DNA of 64,000 nucleotides from Pedobacter quisquiliarum (GCF_014642175.1 NZ_BMIL01000002.1:434001-498000), one strand, 5' to 3'; positions 44,548 through 54,569 are shown, counted from the first letter of the stretch. The notes: generated by a model not told the origin, from the sequence alone. Translations and numbers: made by a program.

Positions 44548-45771
44548 TTGAATACACCCTTTTATATCGCCCGCAGGTACCTTTTTGCAAAAAAGTCTAC
44601 CAATGCCATCAACATCATCTCCACAATTTCAGTGGTGGGTGTATTTGTTGGTAGTGCGGCGCTGATTATTATTTTGTCGGTCTTCAACGGCTTTGAAGAA
44701 GTGGTACTGAAGATGTTCAACACGGTGACCCCACATCTGGTGATTTCACCAAAGCTGGGAAAGACTTTCGAGCCCAACACCAGCTATTTCAACAACTTAA
44801 AGACCAATAAAGACATCTACTCCTATACGGAGGTGCTCGCAGAAAATGCGCTGCTTGTCTATGACAAGAGGCAGAGTGTAAGTTTGGTAAAAGGCGTAAG
44901 TGATGATTATCTGAAAAACCCGAGCCTGGACAGCATCACCGTGCAGGGCAAGTTTGTGCTGAACAACGATGCCGGTCCGAATGCAGTTATCGGCTCTGCC
45001 ATTCAGAACTACCTGATGGTGAATACCAATGATCCTTTTACACCGCTACAAATCTACTCTCCGAAAAAAGGTGTGGTTACCCCATCGGTTATTCCGGGCC
45101 AGGATCTGATCATCAAGTCTCTGCCAGTCTCCGGAATCTTCGAGGTGCAGCAGGATTTCGATAACATGACCATTGTGCCCCTCAAATTTGCAAGGGAACT
45201 GCTTGGTGAGGAAAAGGAGATTTCCTCCATTGAAATTAACCTGAAGCCGGGCTTTGATGCCGATGACTTTAAGGATCAGATCGAATCTGAGATCGGAGAG
45301 CAGTTTCACGTCAAGAACCGAATTGAACAGAATGTTGTGCTCTATAATATCTTGGGTACAGAAAAATGGGCGGTATATATTATACTGACCTTCATTCTTA
45401 TTATTGCCATTTTTAACATCATTGGTTCTTTAACCATGCTGGTGTTGGATAAGCTAAAGGATATTGCGATCTTGAGGAGTTTAGGCGCCGGAAAGTCTTT
45501 TATCAAGCAGATATTTCTATTTGAAGGCATGATGATTACGATGGCAGGTTGTGTATTAGGACTGATCATTGGCTTTGTCTTCTGTTTCCTTCAACAGAAG
45601 TATGGGTTTATTAAAATGTCTAATGTAGCCTTTAATGCTTACCCGATTGCTTTTAAGTGGACCGACTTTCTGCTTGTTTTTTTTACCGTAAGTTTGTTTT
45701 CTTTTGTAGCCTCAGCGCTATCGGCCCGCTTGAGTGTTAAAAAGATCAATGAAATGAATAAAGATCTCTAA
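44548..45771 (+). CDS. FtsX/LolE-type ABC transporter permease
   Basis: The 407-residue inner-membrane protein has the MacB/FtsX layout: one N-terminal helix (about 22-45), a large periplasmic domain (about 46-270) and three C-terminal helices (about 275-300, 325-350, 372-395). The opening NTPFYIARRYLFAKKSTNAI is the LolC/E-type N terminus. It probably moves lipoproteins or another envelope lipid, with an ATPase encoded elsewhere. The start is a TTG at 44548; no ATG fits the conserved N terminus. Confidence 0.87.
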   Translation: MNTPFYIARRYLFAKKSTNAINIISTISVVGVFVGSAALIIILSVFNGFEEVVLKMFNTVTPHLVISPKLGKTFEPNTSYFNNLKTNKDIYSYTEVLAENALLVYDKRQSVSLVKGVSDDYLKNPSLDSITVQGKFVLNNDAGPNAVIGSAIQNYLMVNTNDPFTPLQIYSPKKGVVTPSVIPGQDLIIKSLPVSGIFEVQQDFDNMTIVPLKFARELLGEEKEISSIEINLKPGFDADDFKDQIESEIGEQFHVKNRIEQNVVLYNILGTEKWAVYIILTFILIIAIFNIIGSLTMLVLDKLKDIAILRSLGAGKSFIKQIFLFEGMMITMAGCVLGLIIGFVFCFLQQKYGFIKMSNVAFNAYPIAFKWTDFLLVFFTVSLFSFVASALSARLSVKKINEMNKDL

Positions 45772-45848
45772 AATGAAACATGGAGATCTGGACCCTGCTC
45801 GACCAATAAGGATTATGATGGCGTAACCGCCGGACCAATAATTTTAAA

Positions 45849-46229
45849 ATGATGAAAATAGTTAAACAAATATCTCTTGCTCTGCTGCTTTTAACCTTGT
45901 TCGCTGCATGTAACAACAATGCCGCAGATAAGAAGAAGGTCAAGTCGCGCGTGGTGAAAGGTTTGTATAGCTTTGGGCCGGAGATCCGCTCTTTTACGGA
46001 TTGCGATGAAGCACGGGAATATTGGGTGGTCGACAGCGCCAACACGCTCGAGCTTGCCTACAGCAATATGAACTTCGAAAAACCGTATGAGCCGGTTTAC
46101 ATAGAGGTAGAATGCAAGATGGTAAAATCAGATAGCCTGAGTGTAACGGCCGATTATGATTCGACCATGGTGGTGACTAAACTCTTGAAAATTACCAAGG
46201 AAATTCCCGATGGTCCTTGTAACCAATAA
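45849..46229 (+). CDS. Small lipoprotein of unknown function
   Basis: The 126-residue product has a signal peptide and lipobox FAAC (Cys21), then a compact acidic/basic domain with SFGPEIRSFTDCDEAREYW and VYIEVECKMVKS. A copper-resistance NlpE C-terminal-like beta-barrel is conceivable but not supported by a specific motif. It follows the permease gene after 77 bp and ends 3 bp before the convergent mqnD stop. I do not assign a function. Confidence 0.75.
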   Translation: MMKIVKQISLALLLLTLFAACNNNAADKKKVKSRVVKGLYSFGPEIRSFTDCDEAREYWVVDSANTLELAYSNMNFEKPYEPVYIEVECKMVKSDSLSVTADYDSTMVVTKLLKITKEIPDGPCNQ

Positions 46230-46232
46230 ACG

Positions 46233-47078
46233 CTAAGGGTTCAGGTATAAGCTTTGGTTGATTTCAGGGATCAGTCCCTTTTCCGTAGCCATCTTGAATA
46301 GAATGTCAATCGCTTTCCTGCCTTCAGTCCCGAGATCCAGGGAGTATTGATTAACGTAAAGTTCGATGTGCTTATACATCACCGCTTCTTCCATTTCCTG
46401 TGCGTGTTCACGAATGAAGTTAATGCCTGATTTGGGGTTTGCAAATGCGTATTCCACCGACTTGCGGAGTACCCGGTTAACTTTGTGCTGAACTTCCGGA
46501 TCAATGTTCCGGTTGATGACAATACCGCCCAATGGGATCGCACAGCCGGTCAGGTTCTCCCAGAAACTTCCAAGGTCAACGATTCTCGACAGGCCTTTCT
46601 CCGCATAGGTAAACCTGTTTTCATGAATGATGAGCCCAAGGTCAATTTCACCGCTTAATAAGGATTCTTCAATATCAGAGAACACCTTTAACACTTTATT
46701 TTGCAGGTTTGGATAGGCAATGCCCAACAGGAAATTGGCCGTAGTCAGTACCCCTGGGATGCCGATGCTTGGACTGGAGCGCTCCAGCTGACTGGGATCG
46801 AGAAAACGTTCGTCTTTGCAGATGAGCAATGGCCCAACCCCAAAGCCTAAAGCGCTGCCAGAATCGAGCAGTGCATATTGTGCGGCAACATGTGCAAAGG
46901 CATGAAAGCTAAGCTTAGATATATCCAGCACGCCTTTGAGCGCCTTTTGGTTCAGCGTTTCTACATCGTCGAAATACACGTCGAACTCTAGTCCTTCGGT
47001 GTCAATCTTGTGGTGAATTAAGGCGTCGAAGATGAAGGTATCGTTGGGGCAGGGGGAAAATCCAAGGCTAAGTTTCAT
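46233..47078 (-). CDS. mqnD: 1,4-dihydroxy-6-naphthoate synthase (futalosine pathway)
   Basis: MqnD converts cyclic de-hypoxanthine futalosine to 1,4-dihydroxy-6-naphthoate in menaquinone synthesis. The 281-residue protein has the periplasmic-binding-protein fold and family blocks LGFSPCPNDTFIFDALIHH, DVETLNQKAL, SKLSFHAFAHV, GFGVGPLLI, PGVLTTANFLL and GLIIHENRFTY. It starts 34 bp downstream of mqnB, with which it shares the pathway and probably a transcript. Its presence indicates respiration through menaquinone made by the futalosine route rather than the MenF-MenB route. Confidence 0.94.
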   Translation of the reverse strand: MKLSLGFSPCPNDTFIFDALIHHKIDTEGLEFDVYFDDVETLNQKALKGVLDISKLSFHAFAHVAAQYALLDSGSALGFGVGPLLICKDERFLDPSQLERSSPSIGIPGVLTTANFLLGIAYPNLQNKVLKVFSDIEESLLSGEIDLGLIIHENRFTYAEKGLSRIVDLGSFWENLTGCAIPLGGIVINRNIDPEVQHKVNRVLRKSVEYAFANPKSGINFIREHAQEMEEAVMYKHIELYVNQYSLDLGTEGRKAIDILFKMATEKGLIPEINQSLYLNP

Positions 47079-47112
47079 GTGGTAAAAGTAAGGACTAGGG
47101 GAGGAGGATAAG

Positions 47113-47745
47113 TTAAGCGTTTGTCAAAAACCGGATTGCCCAGTCGTTCAGGTTCTCGATGGCCAGGTTGATCTGCCAGTTCTCGCGTTTTCGGGGCTCT
47201 ACGAAGTTGGAGACAGCACGGACCTGAATGGAGGGGATGTGCAGCTGGTTGCAGCAGTAGAAGACAGCGGCGCCTTCCATGCTCTCCAGGTCTGGGGCTA
47301 AGCGCGCCTTGATGGCATTTATACTCGGCTGATGGCCATGGACCTTGTTTACGGTAATGGCCGTGCCGGTGGGCAGTTGAGGGCTGATTACGTCCTGCGG
47401 CGGAATGGCGGTGTAGCTGCTTTCGCCAAAGCCGAGCTGCTCGATGGGTAGGAACTGCTCCTGATCTTCTGCGCCAAGCTCAGCGAAGGTGTCCGTACTC
47501 ACCTGCACAACGGTTCCAGGGGGGAAATCCGGGTTAAAGCTGCCGGCAATGCCGAGGTTTAAAACCTGTTTGTACCGCGACTGATGTAGCTTGCGCCCAA
47601 GCGCAAAGGCTGTTGCTGTCATCCCAACGCCAGTTATCAGCACATCAAAGTCTGGCGTCTCCAGCTGGTTTTCATGCGCTAACTCGAAGTATTTCAGTAT
47701 GTTTTTGATCTCGAAACCGGTGGCGGCCACCAATAGTGTTTTCAT
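47113..47745 (-). CDS. mqnB: Futalosine hydrolase
   Basis: MqnB removes hypoxanthine from futalosine, the step before cyclisation by MqnC. The 210-residue protein belongs to the nucleoside-phosphorylase fold: VAATGFEIKNIL at the N terminus, ITGVGMTATAFALG, LNLGIAGSFNP, the base-binding SMEGAAVFYC and the catalytic region RAVSNFVEPRKRENW. Upstream of mqnD in the same minus-strand unit. It is divergent from the PTPS/folE genes with a 65-bp shared control region. Confidence 0.93.
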   Translation of the reverse strand: MKTLLVAATGFEIKNILKYFELAHENQLETPDFDVLITGVGMTATAFALGRKLHQSRYKQVLNLGIAGSFNPDFPPGTVVQVSTDTFAELGAEDQEQFLPIEQLGFGESSYTAIPPQDVISPQLPTGTAITVNKVHGHQPSINAIKARLAPDLESMEGAAVFYCCNQLHIPSIQVRAVSNFVEPRKRENWQINLAIENLNDWAIRFLTNA

Positions 47746-47785
47746 ATTGCTAAGGTAAAGAACTTTCTACTTAATGGTTTCTGCG

Positions 47786-47793
47786 TATATTTG
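47786..47793 (+). promoter_or_regulatory. Candidate promoter (TTTC-N18-TATATTTG) for the PTPS/folE genes
   Basis: TATATTTG matches the -7 consensus TAnnTTTG and TTTC at 47764-47767 stands 18 bases upstream in place of the -33 TTTG. The ATG at 47811 lies 17 bases downstream. Confidence 0.45.
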
Positions 47794-47810
47794 TAATCAA
47801 TTCACAAGAA

Positions 47811-48221
47811 ATGATTTACATCACACGCAAAGCATCTTTTAATGCTGCACATAAATTATCCCGCCAGGATTGGTCTGACGACAAAAACAAAGCTGTCTTC
47901 GGAAAGTGCGCTAACCCAAACTGGCACGGACACAACTACGAACTTTTTGTAACTGTTAAAGGTGAAGTAAACCCAGAAACAGGCTTTTTGGTGGATCTGA
48001 AGTGGTTGAAAGACATCATGAATATCCACGTGGTGGACAAGATTGACCACATGAACCTGAATCTTGATGTTGACTTCATGGCCGGTAAACTGGCTTCTAC
48101 AGAGAACCTTGCCATTGCCATCTGGGACATTCTATTACCACACATTGAGGCTGCAAATGCCAGTCTGCACTGCATTAAAATTTATGAGACCGAAAACAAC
48201 TATGTTGAGTACTTCGGTTAA
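47811..48221 (+). CDS. 6-pyruvoyl-tetrahydropterin synthase / QueD-family protein
   Basis: The 136-residue enzyme acts on dihydroneopterin triphosphate, made by the adjacent folE product. Zinc ligands are His in FNAAHKL and the pair in WHGHNY; the catalytic Cys lies in [15 protein letters not shown]. The spacing (Cys, six residues, HGHNY) is nearer to eukaryotic-type PTPS than to the CxxxHGH of QueD, so pterin rather than queuosine synthesis is possible. Further blocks are [19 protein letters not shown] and the terminal [13 protein letters not shown]. folE follows after 11 bp. Confidence 0.88.
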   Translation: MIYITRKASFNAAHKLSRQDWSDDKNKAVFGKCANPNWHGHNYELFVTVKGEVNPETGFLVDLKWLKDIMNIHVVDKIDHMNLNLDVDFMAGKLASTENLAIAIWDILLPHIEAANASLHCIKIYETENNYVEYFG

Positions 48222-48232
48222 GGACAAGCAAA

Positions 48233-48868
48233 ATGGATAAACACACACAAGATTTTACGGAAGAAGAAAACGAAGGGTACGTTAAAATTGACAGGTATAA
48301 TCAAGAGCGAATTGACGCTATTGCTACCCATTATAAAGATATTCTTGAGCAAATTGGAGAGGATCCAACACGTGAAGGCCTGGTAAAAACGCCGGAACGC
48401 GTAGCGAAAGCACTGCAGTTTCTTACCCACGGCTACGATACTAAGCCTGAAGAGATCCTTCGCTCTGCCATGTTTAAAGAGGATTATTCACAGATGGTCG
48501 TGGTGAAGGACATTGAGATCTTCTCGATGTGCGAACACCACATGCTGCCTTTCTTTGGTAAAGCACACATCGCTTATATCCCGAATGGGCACATCGTTGG
48601 TTTAAGCAAAATTCCAAGGGTTGTTGATGCCTATGCACGTCGTTTACAGGTGCAGGAAAGATTAACCAATGAGATCAGAGATTGTATACAATCGACCTTG
48701 AACCCTGCAGGTGTTGCCGTGGTTATAGAGTGCAAACACCTTTGTATGTCTATGCGTGGCGTTCAGAAGCAGAATTCGGTGACCACAACTTCTGCGTTCA
48801 CCGGGCAGTTTGCTAAAGAGACCACCAGGGCAGAGTTTTTGAGATTGATTACAGCAGGTTTACACTAA
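48233..48868 (+). CDS. folE: GTP cyclohydrolase I
   Basis: FolE opens the GTP ring to 7,8-dihydroneopterin triphosphate, the entry point for folate and pterins. The 211-residue protein shows [19 protein letters not shown], the zinc site in [17 protein letters not shown] and the later [15 protein letters not shown], with the signature [20 protein letters not shown] split across these blocks. The N-terminal 40 residues are variable. It follows the PTPS gene by 11 bp, and fabD follows by 10 bp. Confidence 0.97.
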   Translation: MDKHTQDFTEEENEGYVKIDRYNQERIDAIATHYKDILEQIGEDPTREGLVKTPERVAKALQFLTHGYDTKPEEILRSAMFKEDYSQMVVVKDIEIFSMCEHHMLPFFGKAHIAYIPNGHIVGLSKIPRVVDAYARRLQVQERLTNEIRDCIQSTLNPAGVAVVIECKHLCMSMRGVQKQNSVTTTSAFTGQFAKETTRAEFLRLITAGLH

Positions 48869-48878
48869 ACATTATTCA

Positions 48879-49754
48879 ATGAAAGCATACGTATTTCCAG
48901 GTCAGGGGGCACAATTCTCTGGCATGGGCAAAGCATTATACCAGGATCCAGCATCTAAGGATCTTTTCGAGCAGGCAAATGAGATCATGGGTTTCCGCAT
49001 CAGCGACATCATGTTCGAAGGTACTGACGAAGCACTTAAACAAACCAACGTTACACAGCCGGCCATTTTCCTACACTCCGTAATCCTTGCCTTATCCTTA
49101 AAGGAGAACTTCAAACCGGATATGGTGGCAGGTCATTCATTAGGTGAGTTTTCTGCCCTTGTTGCTGCAAAGGCACTCCAGTTTGAAGACGGATTGCGCC
49201 TGGTAATGGCAAGAGCAAATGCCATGCAACGTGCTTGCGAACTTCAGCCTTCTACCATGGCCGCTATTTTAGGCCTTGCAGATGATGTTGTAGAGCGCAT
49301 TTGTGCGGAAATTGACGAGGTTGTTGTGCCTGCAAATTATAACTGCCCAGGACAATTGGTGATTTCCGGCAGCATTGAAGGCATCGATCTTGCTTGTGCA
49401 AAGCTTACTGAAGCTGGTGCTAAACGCGCTTTGAAGCTGAATGTAGGTGGTGCTTTTCATTCACCATTGATGGAGCCGGCAAGAATTGAGCTGCAACAAG
49501 CCATTGAAAATACAATTATTTTAAGTCCGCTGTGTCCAATCTATCAGAACGTTGACCCACGTCCGAACACAGATCCGGCACAAATAAAAGCCAACCTGAT
49601 CACCCAGCTTACCGATGCCGTAAGATGGACCCAAACCATTGAGCAAATGCTTGCTGATGGCGCTACTGAATTCACTGAAGTAGGTCCTGGCAATGTACTT
49701 CAAGGTTTGGTTAAAAAGGTGAATAGGGCAGCTGTAACCAACAGCGCAGGTTAA
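48879..49754 (+). CDS. fabD: Malonyl-CoA:ACP transacylase
   Basis: FabD loads malonyl groups onto acyl carrier protein to start fatty acid elongation. The 291-residue protein opens with YVFPGQGAQFSGMGKALY, contains the nucleophile motif GHSLGEFSALVAA, the substrate-binding Arg in VMARANAMQRAC, the active-site His in GGAFHSPLME and the closing TEVGPGNVLQGLVKK. It lacks clustering with other fab genes and instead follows folE by 10 bp in a common transcription unit. Confidence 0.96.
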   Translation: MKAYVFPGQGAQFSGMGKALYQDPASKDLFEQANEIMGFRISDIMFEGTDEALKQTNVTQPAIFLHSVILALSLKENFKPDMVAGHSLGEFSALVAAKALQFEDGLRLVMARANAMQRACELQPSTMAAILGLADDVVERICAEIDEVVVPANYNCPGQLVISGSIEGIDLACAKLTEAGAKRALKLNVGGAFHSPLMEPARIELQQAIENTIILSPLCPIYQNVDPRPNTDPAQIKANLITQLTDAVRWTQTIEQMLADGATEFTEVGPGNVLQGLVKKVNRAAVTNSAG

Positions 49755-49788
49755 GAATTTTCTACGGGAATCCCGTTAATTACTGGTT

Positions 49789-52700
49789 ATGAGCATAGGC
49801 GCGAAAATAAGGTTTCTGTTACTGATTTTGAGCCTGTGCTGCATAGCCACTGCTGTATCACTAAAGCATTCCATTTCTAAAAAGGACCTGCTCGACCATG
49901 AAGCTTCTATTTTACAGGAAAACCTTTCTGTTCGGGAACATCTGGTCTACAATTACCTGAAGGATCCTGCCGAGCTTAAAAAAGCACAAGCATTTCACCT
50001 GAATGAAGATTACGCACTGGATTTTATCCAGCGCTTCAAGTCTAAAGGAATACAGGTACTGACCTTCAAAAAAAATGAACTTCTTTTCTGGAGCTCCTTT
50101 AAAGTCTTCCCAAAGGAAATCGCCAAAATTGGAGAAGGAAATTCCTTCAATCATTTTCAAAATGGCTGGTCTGAGGTCATCAAAAAAACTACCGGCGACT
50201 TCACGATTGTGTTCCTGATTGAGGTCAAGAACCAGTATAAGTTTACCAATAAATTCCTCAACAACAACTTCGTACCGACTTTAACGGATTCCAAAGCACT
50301 TACCCTGGCCAGTTATAACGATACGGAGGTGCAGGGCATCAATGACCACAATGGCAATCTGCTGTTCTTTGTGAAACTGCTGCCGGGTTATGTGGATACG
50401 ATTTATTCTAACCTGGAGATCTGGTTGTGGGTTGTGGGCTTGTTCAGCTTCTGCCTGTTCATCAATTCACTTTGTGCCCTGCTGGTGCGTTCAGGCAGGT
50501 TGATGCTGGGCACTTTGGCCATTGCAGTGTTCTTCCTGATCCTGCGATTAACTGATCTGGAATTCGGCTGGTTCAATCACCAGTTCAACTTCCAGCTGTT
50601 TGATCCGAAAGTTTATGGGGAAAGCTACATGCTGCCCTCCCTCGGCGATTTCCTGCTGAACATCATTTCCCTCACCTGGGTGTTCCTGTTTGCCTATACT
50701 TACAAAGACCTTTACGTTTTACCCCCTAAGTTAAAGTCGAATAAGGTCGCCGGAATACTCCTGCACCTGCTGATGATGCTCATCTTTGTCGGCATTGGGT
50801 TTCTTTTCGATCATATCGTATATGGTTTGATCATCAATTCTAAGATCAATTTCCAGATCACGGACATTGTTGGCCTGGGTTGGCTAAGTTGGATCAGCAT
50901 AGCCATCATCTGTCTGGTCTGGTTCAATGCCTTTATTTTAGGGTATATTTTGATGACGCTAAGCAAGCAGCTGGAGATCAGCAACCGCCAGCGGCTCGTA
51001 ATCTTCCTTGTGACGGCAGGCGTGTTTATGATCGGCTACCTGAGTCTGGAGTTTGCCATTTTCTTTACCGCATATTGCCTCTTTGTGCTGCTTCTGGGCT
51101 GGAACATCTATCTGCAACAGGCTAAATTCTACGTGTACATCTATGCTTCGATGTTCTTTTGCCTGGCATTCGTATCTGCCATGAAGTACCTGGAATACAA
51201 CAGCAAGCGGGAGCAAACCATGCGTTACACCATTGCGCAACGCCTGCATTATACCGACGATCCCAAAGTATTAATGGCCATTAAAACCCTTGAAGAGGGG
51301 GTTACCAAAGATAAGCTTGTGGCGCAAAGCTTTGTTGCCATCAACGAAAAGCAGCCTTCCACGTTGGATAAGTACATCAACAAAAACTTTCTGGAGGGCT
51401 ACCTCACACAGTTCGAGAATACGGTACTCGAATATGGCAATGAAGCCACTTCAACAGATTCCGTTCCCAATAAGCTGAGCTACTACCGCAATCTGGTGCG
51501 CTCCGGCTCTGTTAAAATCTCTACTTATTTCTACCGCTTAAATGATCCTTTTGGCTTTGAGAACTACTTCGGGATCATCCCGGTCTTTAATGAGCAACGG
51601 TTAATTGGAACGCTGTTAATAGAGCTTAAATCTCAGCAATACAACTACTATAGTAAGTTTCCGGAGCTGCTGCTTGAGGGTCGCACAACCCGGGAGGAGT
51701 CGTATAAGGATTATTCCTTCGCATTTTACAACAATGGGAAGCTATTCCGGCAATCCGGACCGTACACCTATAAGTTGTCTGCGGGTGACTTTCAGGGCAT
51801 GCAGAGTCCCACTTTTGTGGATGATGAAGAAGGCTACAATCACCTGGTATATAGCCCGGGAGATACGAAATTAATCATCATCAGTAAAGAGCATGTCGGT
51901 GCGGTGATGCATCTTGCTACACTTTCCTTCTTCTTCCTGGTGTTCATTATCTTCTCGGCTGCTTTGTACATTCTCATCTGGATGGTCAAGAACATTGACG
52001 AAAGCTGGACAGGTTGGTTCAACATCAACCGCTCGCTGATGATCAATGCAAATAAGATCTTGTACAAGACCAGGATACAGTTCTCCATCATTCTTTCCGT
52101 TGTAGCGACCTTATTGATCGTGGGCTGGACCACCTACTTCTACATCAGTGCAGAGTACCGTAAACAACAGGATGAGCTGATGCGGGAGCGTGTGCGTAAG
52201 ATCCAGATCTCCTTTGAAAAGCAGATTGCTGATGGGGGTTTGCCGGAAGTGAATAGCCAGTCATTGTTGGACTTTAACCAGTTTGCAGATATGAATGCAT
52301 CGTACCTGAACCTGTTCAACATCAAGGGCGATTTGCTGTTCAGCTCACTGCCCAATATTTATGAGAATGGCCTGATTGGAGATAAGATGGCCTCTAACGC
52401 CTACATCTATCTTCATGAGCTGCAACGTTCTGAGTTTCTGAATCCTGCGGAGCGGATAGGGGAGTTCACCTACTCTTCGGCCTATGCCCCGATACGGGAT
52501 CGTCAGAATAAAACAGTCGCCTATATTGGACTACCCAATTATGGTAACGAGTCTGATTACCAGAGTAAGATCAGTTTGTTCGTGAATACGCTGATCAACA
52601 TCTATGCGCTGGTTTTTGTTGCTATCGGAATTCTGGCGGTGTTTCTGGCCAACCAGATTACCAGTCCACTGACCTTTATACAGGATAGTATCCGCAAAAC

Positions 52701-53499
52701 GAAGCTGGGACAGATCAACAAACCGATCCTGTGGTCGCGCCATGATGAGATTGGGGCCTTGATCAAAGAGTATAATAAGATGATTGCGGCGCTGGAAGAG
52801 AGTGCAAGGAAACTTGCGCGTTCAGAGCGGGAGCATGCATGGCGGGAGATGGCCAAGCAGATTGCACATGAGATCAAAAATCCACTGACACCATTAAAAC
52901 TGGGGGTACAGCTCCTGGAAAAGTCCTGGAGGGAACAGGATCCAAACTTCGATAAGAAGTTCGATCGCTTCAACAAGTCCTTCATTGAGCAGATAGACAG
53001 CTTGTCTACCATTGCATCCGAGTTTTCCAACTTTGCCAAAATGCCCGATACCAAGCTTGAGAAGCTGCAGGTACTGCCGATTATTGAGGAGAGCAAAAGA
53101 TTGTACGGCAGTGCAGATAACACGCAGATCATCATTGATAATCATGCAAAACAGAACGTACTCATTTGGGGCGATAAAGGACAGTTAAGCCGTTCTTTTA
53201 ACAATCTGTTCAAGAATGCCATTGAGGCAGCAGAGGCCAATACTGTTCATTGCTTAATTTTCGTAAAGCTCTTTACAGAAGCCAATGAACTGGTGATTGA
53301 GGTTGCTGATAATGCCAAAGGCATAGACATCGCTTTGCAGGACCGCATATTCGTTCCAAATTTCACGACAACGTCTTCAGGTACAGGATTGGGGCTGGCC
53401 TTTGTAAAGCAAGCGGTGGAGAATGCTGGCGGTAGCATCACGTTCAGTTCGGTCGTGAATGAGGGTACAACTTTCTACTTACGCTTCCCAGTCGTTTAA
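49789..53499 (+). CDS. Very large multi-membrane sensor histidine kinase with HAMP (NtrY-like core)
   Basis: The 1236-residue inner-membrane protein has an N-terminal helix (8-26), a first periplasmic domain (about 27-205), a block of about seven helices (207-460), a second extracytoplasmic domain (about 480-700), helices near 705-730 and 765-787, a third sensor domain (about 790-925), a helix near 925-950, a HAMP domain, and a HisKA/HATPase core. The phosphorylated His is at 1027 (IAHEIKNPLTPLK) and the ATP lid contains FTTTSSGTGLGLAFV. The core resembles NtrY-type kinases. No response regulator is adjacent. Confidence 0.9.
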   Translation: MSIGAKIRFLLLILSLCCIATAVSLKHSISKKDLLDHEASILQENLSVREHLVYNYLKDPAELKKAQAFHLNEDYALDFIQRFKSKGIQVLTFKKNELLFWSSFKVFPKEIAKIGEGNSFNHFQNGWSEVIKKTTGDFTIVFLIEVKNQYKFTNKFLNNNFVPTLTDSKALTLASYNDTEVQGINDHNGNLLFFVKLLPGYVDTIYSNLEIWLWVVGLFSFCLFINSLCALLVRSGRLMLGTLAIAVFFLILRLTDLEFGWFNHQFNFQLFDPKVYGESYMLPSLGDFLLNIISLTWVFLFAYTYKDLYVLPPKLKSNKVAGILLHLLMMLIFVGIGFLFDHIVYGLIINSKINFQITDIVGLGWLSWISIAIICLVWFNAFILGYILMTLSKQLEISNRQRLVIFLVTAGVFMIGYLSLEFAIFFTAYCLFVLLLGWNIYLQQAKFYVYIYASMFFCLAFVSAMKYLEYNSKREQTMRYTIAQRLHYTDDPKVLMAIKTLEEGVTKDKLVAQSFVAINEKQPSTLDKYINKNFLEGYLTQFENTVLEYGNEATSTDSVPNKLSYYRNLVRSGSVKISTYFYRLNDPFGFENYFGIIPVFNEQRLIGTLLIELKSQQYNYYSKFPELLLEGRTTREESYKDYSFAFYNNGKLFRQSGPYTYKLSAGDFQGMQSPTFVDDEEGYNHLVYSPGDTKLIIISKEHVGAVMHLATLSFFFLVFIIFSAALYILIWMVKNIDESWTGWFNINRSLMINANKILYKTRIQFSIILSVVATLLIVGWTTYFYISAEYRKQQDELMRERVRKIQISFEKQIADGGLPEVNSQSLLDFNQFADMNASYLNLFNIKGDLLFSSLPNIYENGLIGDKMASNAYIYLHELQRSEFLNPAERIGEFTYSSAYAPIRDRQNKTVAYIGLPNYGNESDYQSKISLFVNTLINIYALVFVAIGILAVFLANQITSPLTFIQDSIRKTKLGQINKPILWSRHDEIGALIKEYNKMIAALEESARKLARSEREHAWREMAKQIAHEIKNPLTPLKLGVQLLEKSWREQDPNFDKKFDRFNKSFIEQIDSLSTIASEFSNFAKMPDTKLEKLQVLPIIEESKRLYGSADNTQIIIDNHAKQNVLIWGDKGQLSRSFNNLFKNAIEAAEANTVHCLIFVKLFTEANELVIEVADNAKGIDIALQDRIFVPNFTTTSSGTGLGLAFVKQAVENAGGSITFSSVVNEGTTFYLRFPVV

Positions 53500-53516
53500 G
53501 AGATCCAATTCAGGGG

Positions 53517-54425
53517 TTAGTCGAGGTCTACTGAACCTTTACCCATCACGTATCCATCTGCATATAAGATGATGGCATAGGTGCCCTTGATAAATTCCTT
53601 AGGATTCACCCACTGTATGCTATAAGCGGTGTTATCATCGTTAAAGGAGATTGTGATCATGTCACTGTATTGCATCTCCTGTCCATCCGCTTCAAACATG
53701 TTGCTTTCATTCGCAAGCAGGTTTCCTGCAGGATCAAAAACGCGAAGGTAGATCTGGTGATAGTCTTTTTTAGCAAGTTGATTAGGTACTACGGTAAAGT
53801 CGATCTGTAGCTTCTTCGCCGAGGAGGCGCTTTTCGTGCTGCTGCTTTTGCCGTTGTTCTTCACACGGAAAGCCTGAACATTTACGTTTGCGGCCTTCAA
53901 TGCTGCACTCGTTTTAACCAAAGCGTTGAGCTCCTGATTGTTTTGGGCAAGTTGCTCCGCTTTTTCATTAATCTGATCTACAGATTTTTGCAGGCTGTCG
54001 CGAACATTCTTCAGTTTGAGGTTCTCTTTACCCAATCGAGCAATCTCTTCATTGTAGTTGTATACAAATTCTTTTAACTCTTTGATCTGTCTTTGAGCGA
54101 GTGTAAGTTCACCTTGAGTAAGTTTTCCTTTTTCAAGTGCTGCCTTGAGCTCTGCAATTTTGATTCGGGCAAGATCCTGCTCTTTAATGAGTTTATCGTT
54201 CAATTGAAGGTTTATGGCGCTGACTTTATCGAGTTCCACTTCAATCTTTTCGACTTCCAGCTTCAGCCGGTCTTTTTCGGTATTAACGGTTACGAACCGT
54301 TCATTCTCATGCTTATCTTTAAAATATAAGTAAACATTACTACCCAATAATGCAACAATGGCAATGGTCAGAAAAAAGATCTTGTTGCGATCACCCTTAT
54401 TTATCTTGGTACTTTGTTCAGACAT
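53517..54425 (-). CDS. Single-pass membrane protein with long coiled coil
   Basis: The 302-residue product has a transmembrane helix (about 14-34), a coiled coil with heptad pattern from about 40 to 185 (KDRLKLEVEKIEVELDKVSA, LGKENLKLKNVRDSLQKSVD), a Ser/Lys-rich linker and a beta-sandwich C-terminal domain (about 205-302). The C-terminal domain contains LQIDFTVVPNQL, YLRVFDPAGNLLANES and GTYAIILYADGYVMGKG, resembling a starch/cohesin-like beta domain in the extracytoplasmic space. Similar proteins are frequent hypotheticals in Bacteroidota. Its stop lies 17 bp beyond the histidine kinase stop. Confidence 0.75.
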   Translation of the reverse strand: MSEQSTKINKGDRNKIFFLTIAIVALLGSNVYLYFKDKHENERFVTVNTEKDRLKLEVEKIEVELDKVSAINLQLNDKLIKEQDLARIKIAELKAALEKGKLTQGELTLAQRQIKELKEFVYNYNEEIARLGKENLKLKNVRDSLQKSVDQINEKAEQLAQNNQELNALVKTSAALKAANVNVQAFRVKNNGKSSSTKSASSAKKLQIDFTVVPNQLAKKDYHQIYLRVFDPAGNLLANESNMFEADGQEMQYSDMITISFNDDNTAYSIQWVNPKEFIKGTYAIILYADGYVMGKGSVDLD

Positions 54426-54569
54426 TTTATCTTAAATAATAATGCTAAGTGTGGTTTACAGCTGTTTTTAAAAAATCTAACATACTACAAAACTTTAGAA
54501 TATTGGCTAAAAGCAGCTTTGGATTGTATCAGACTTTAAATAAATTCGTTTAAATGGTTAGCAAGCCAG

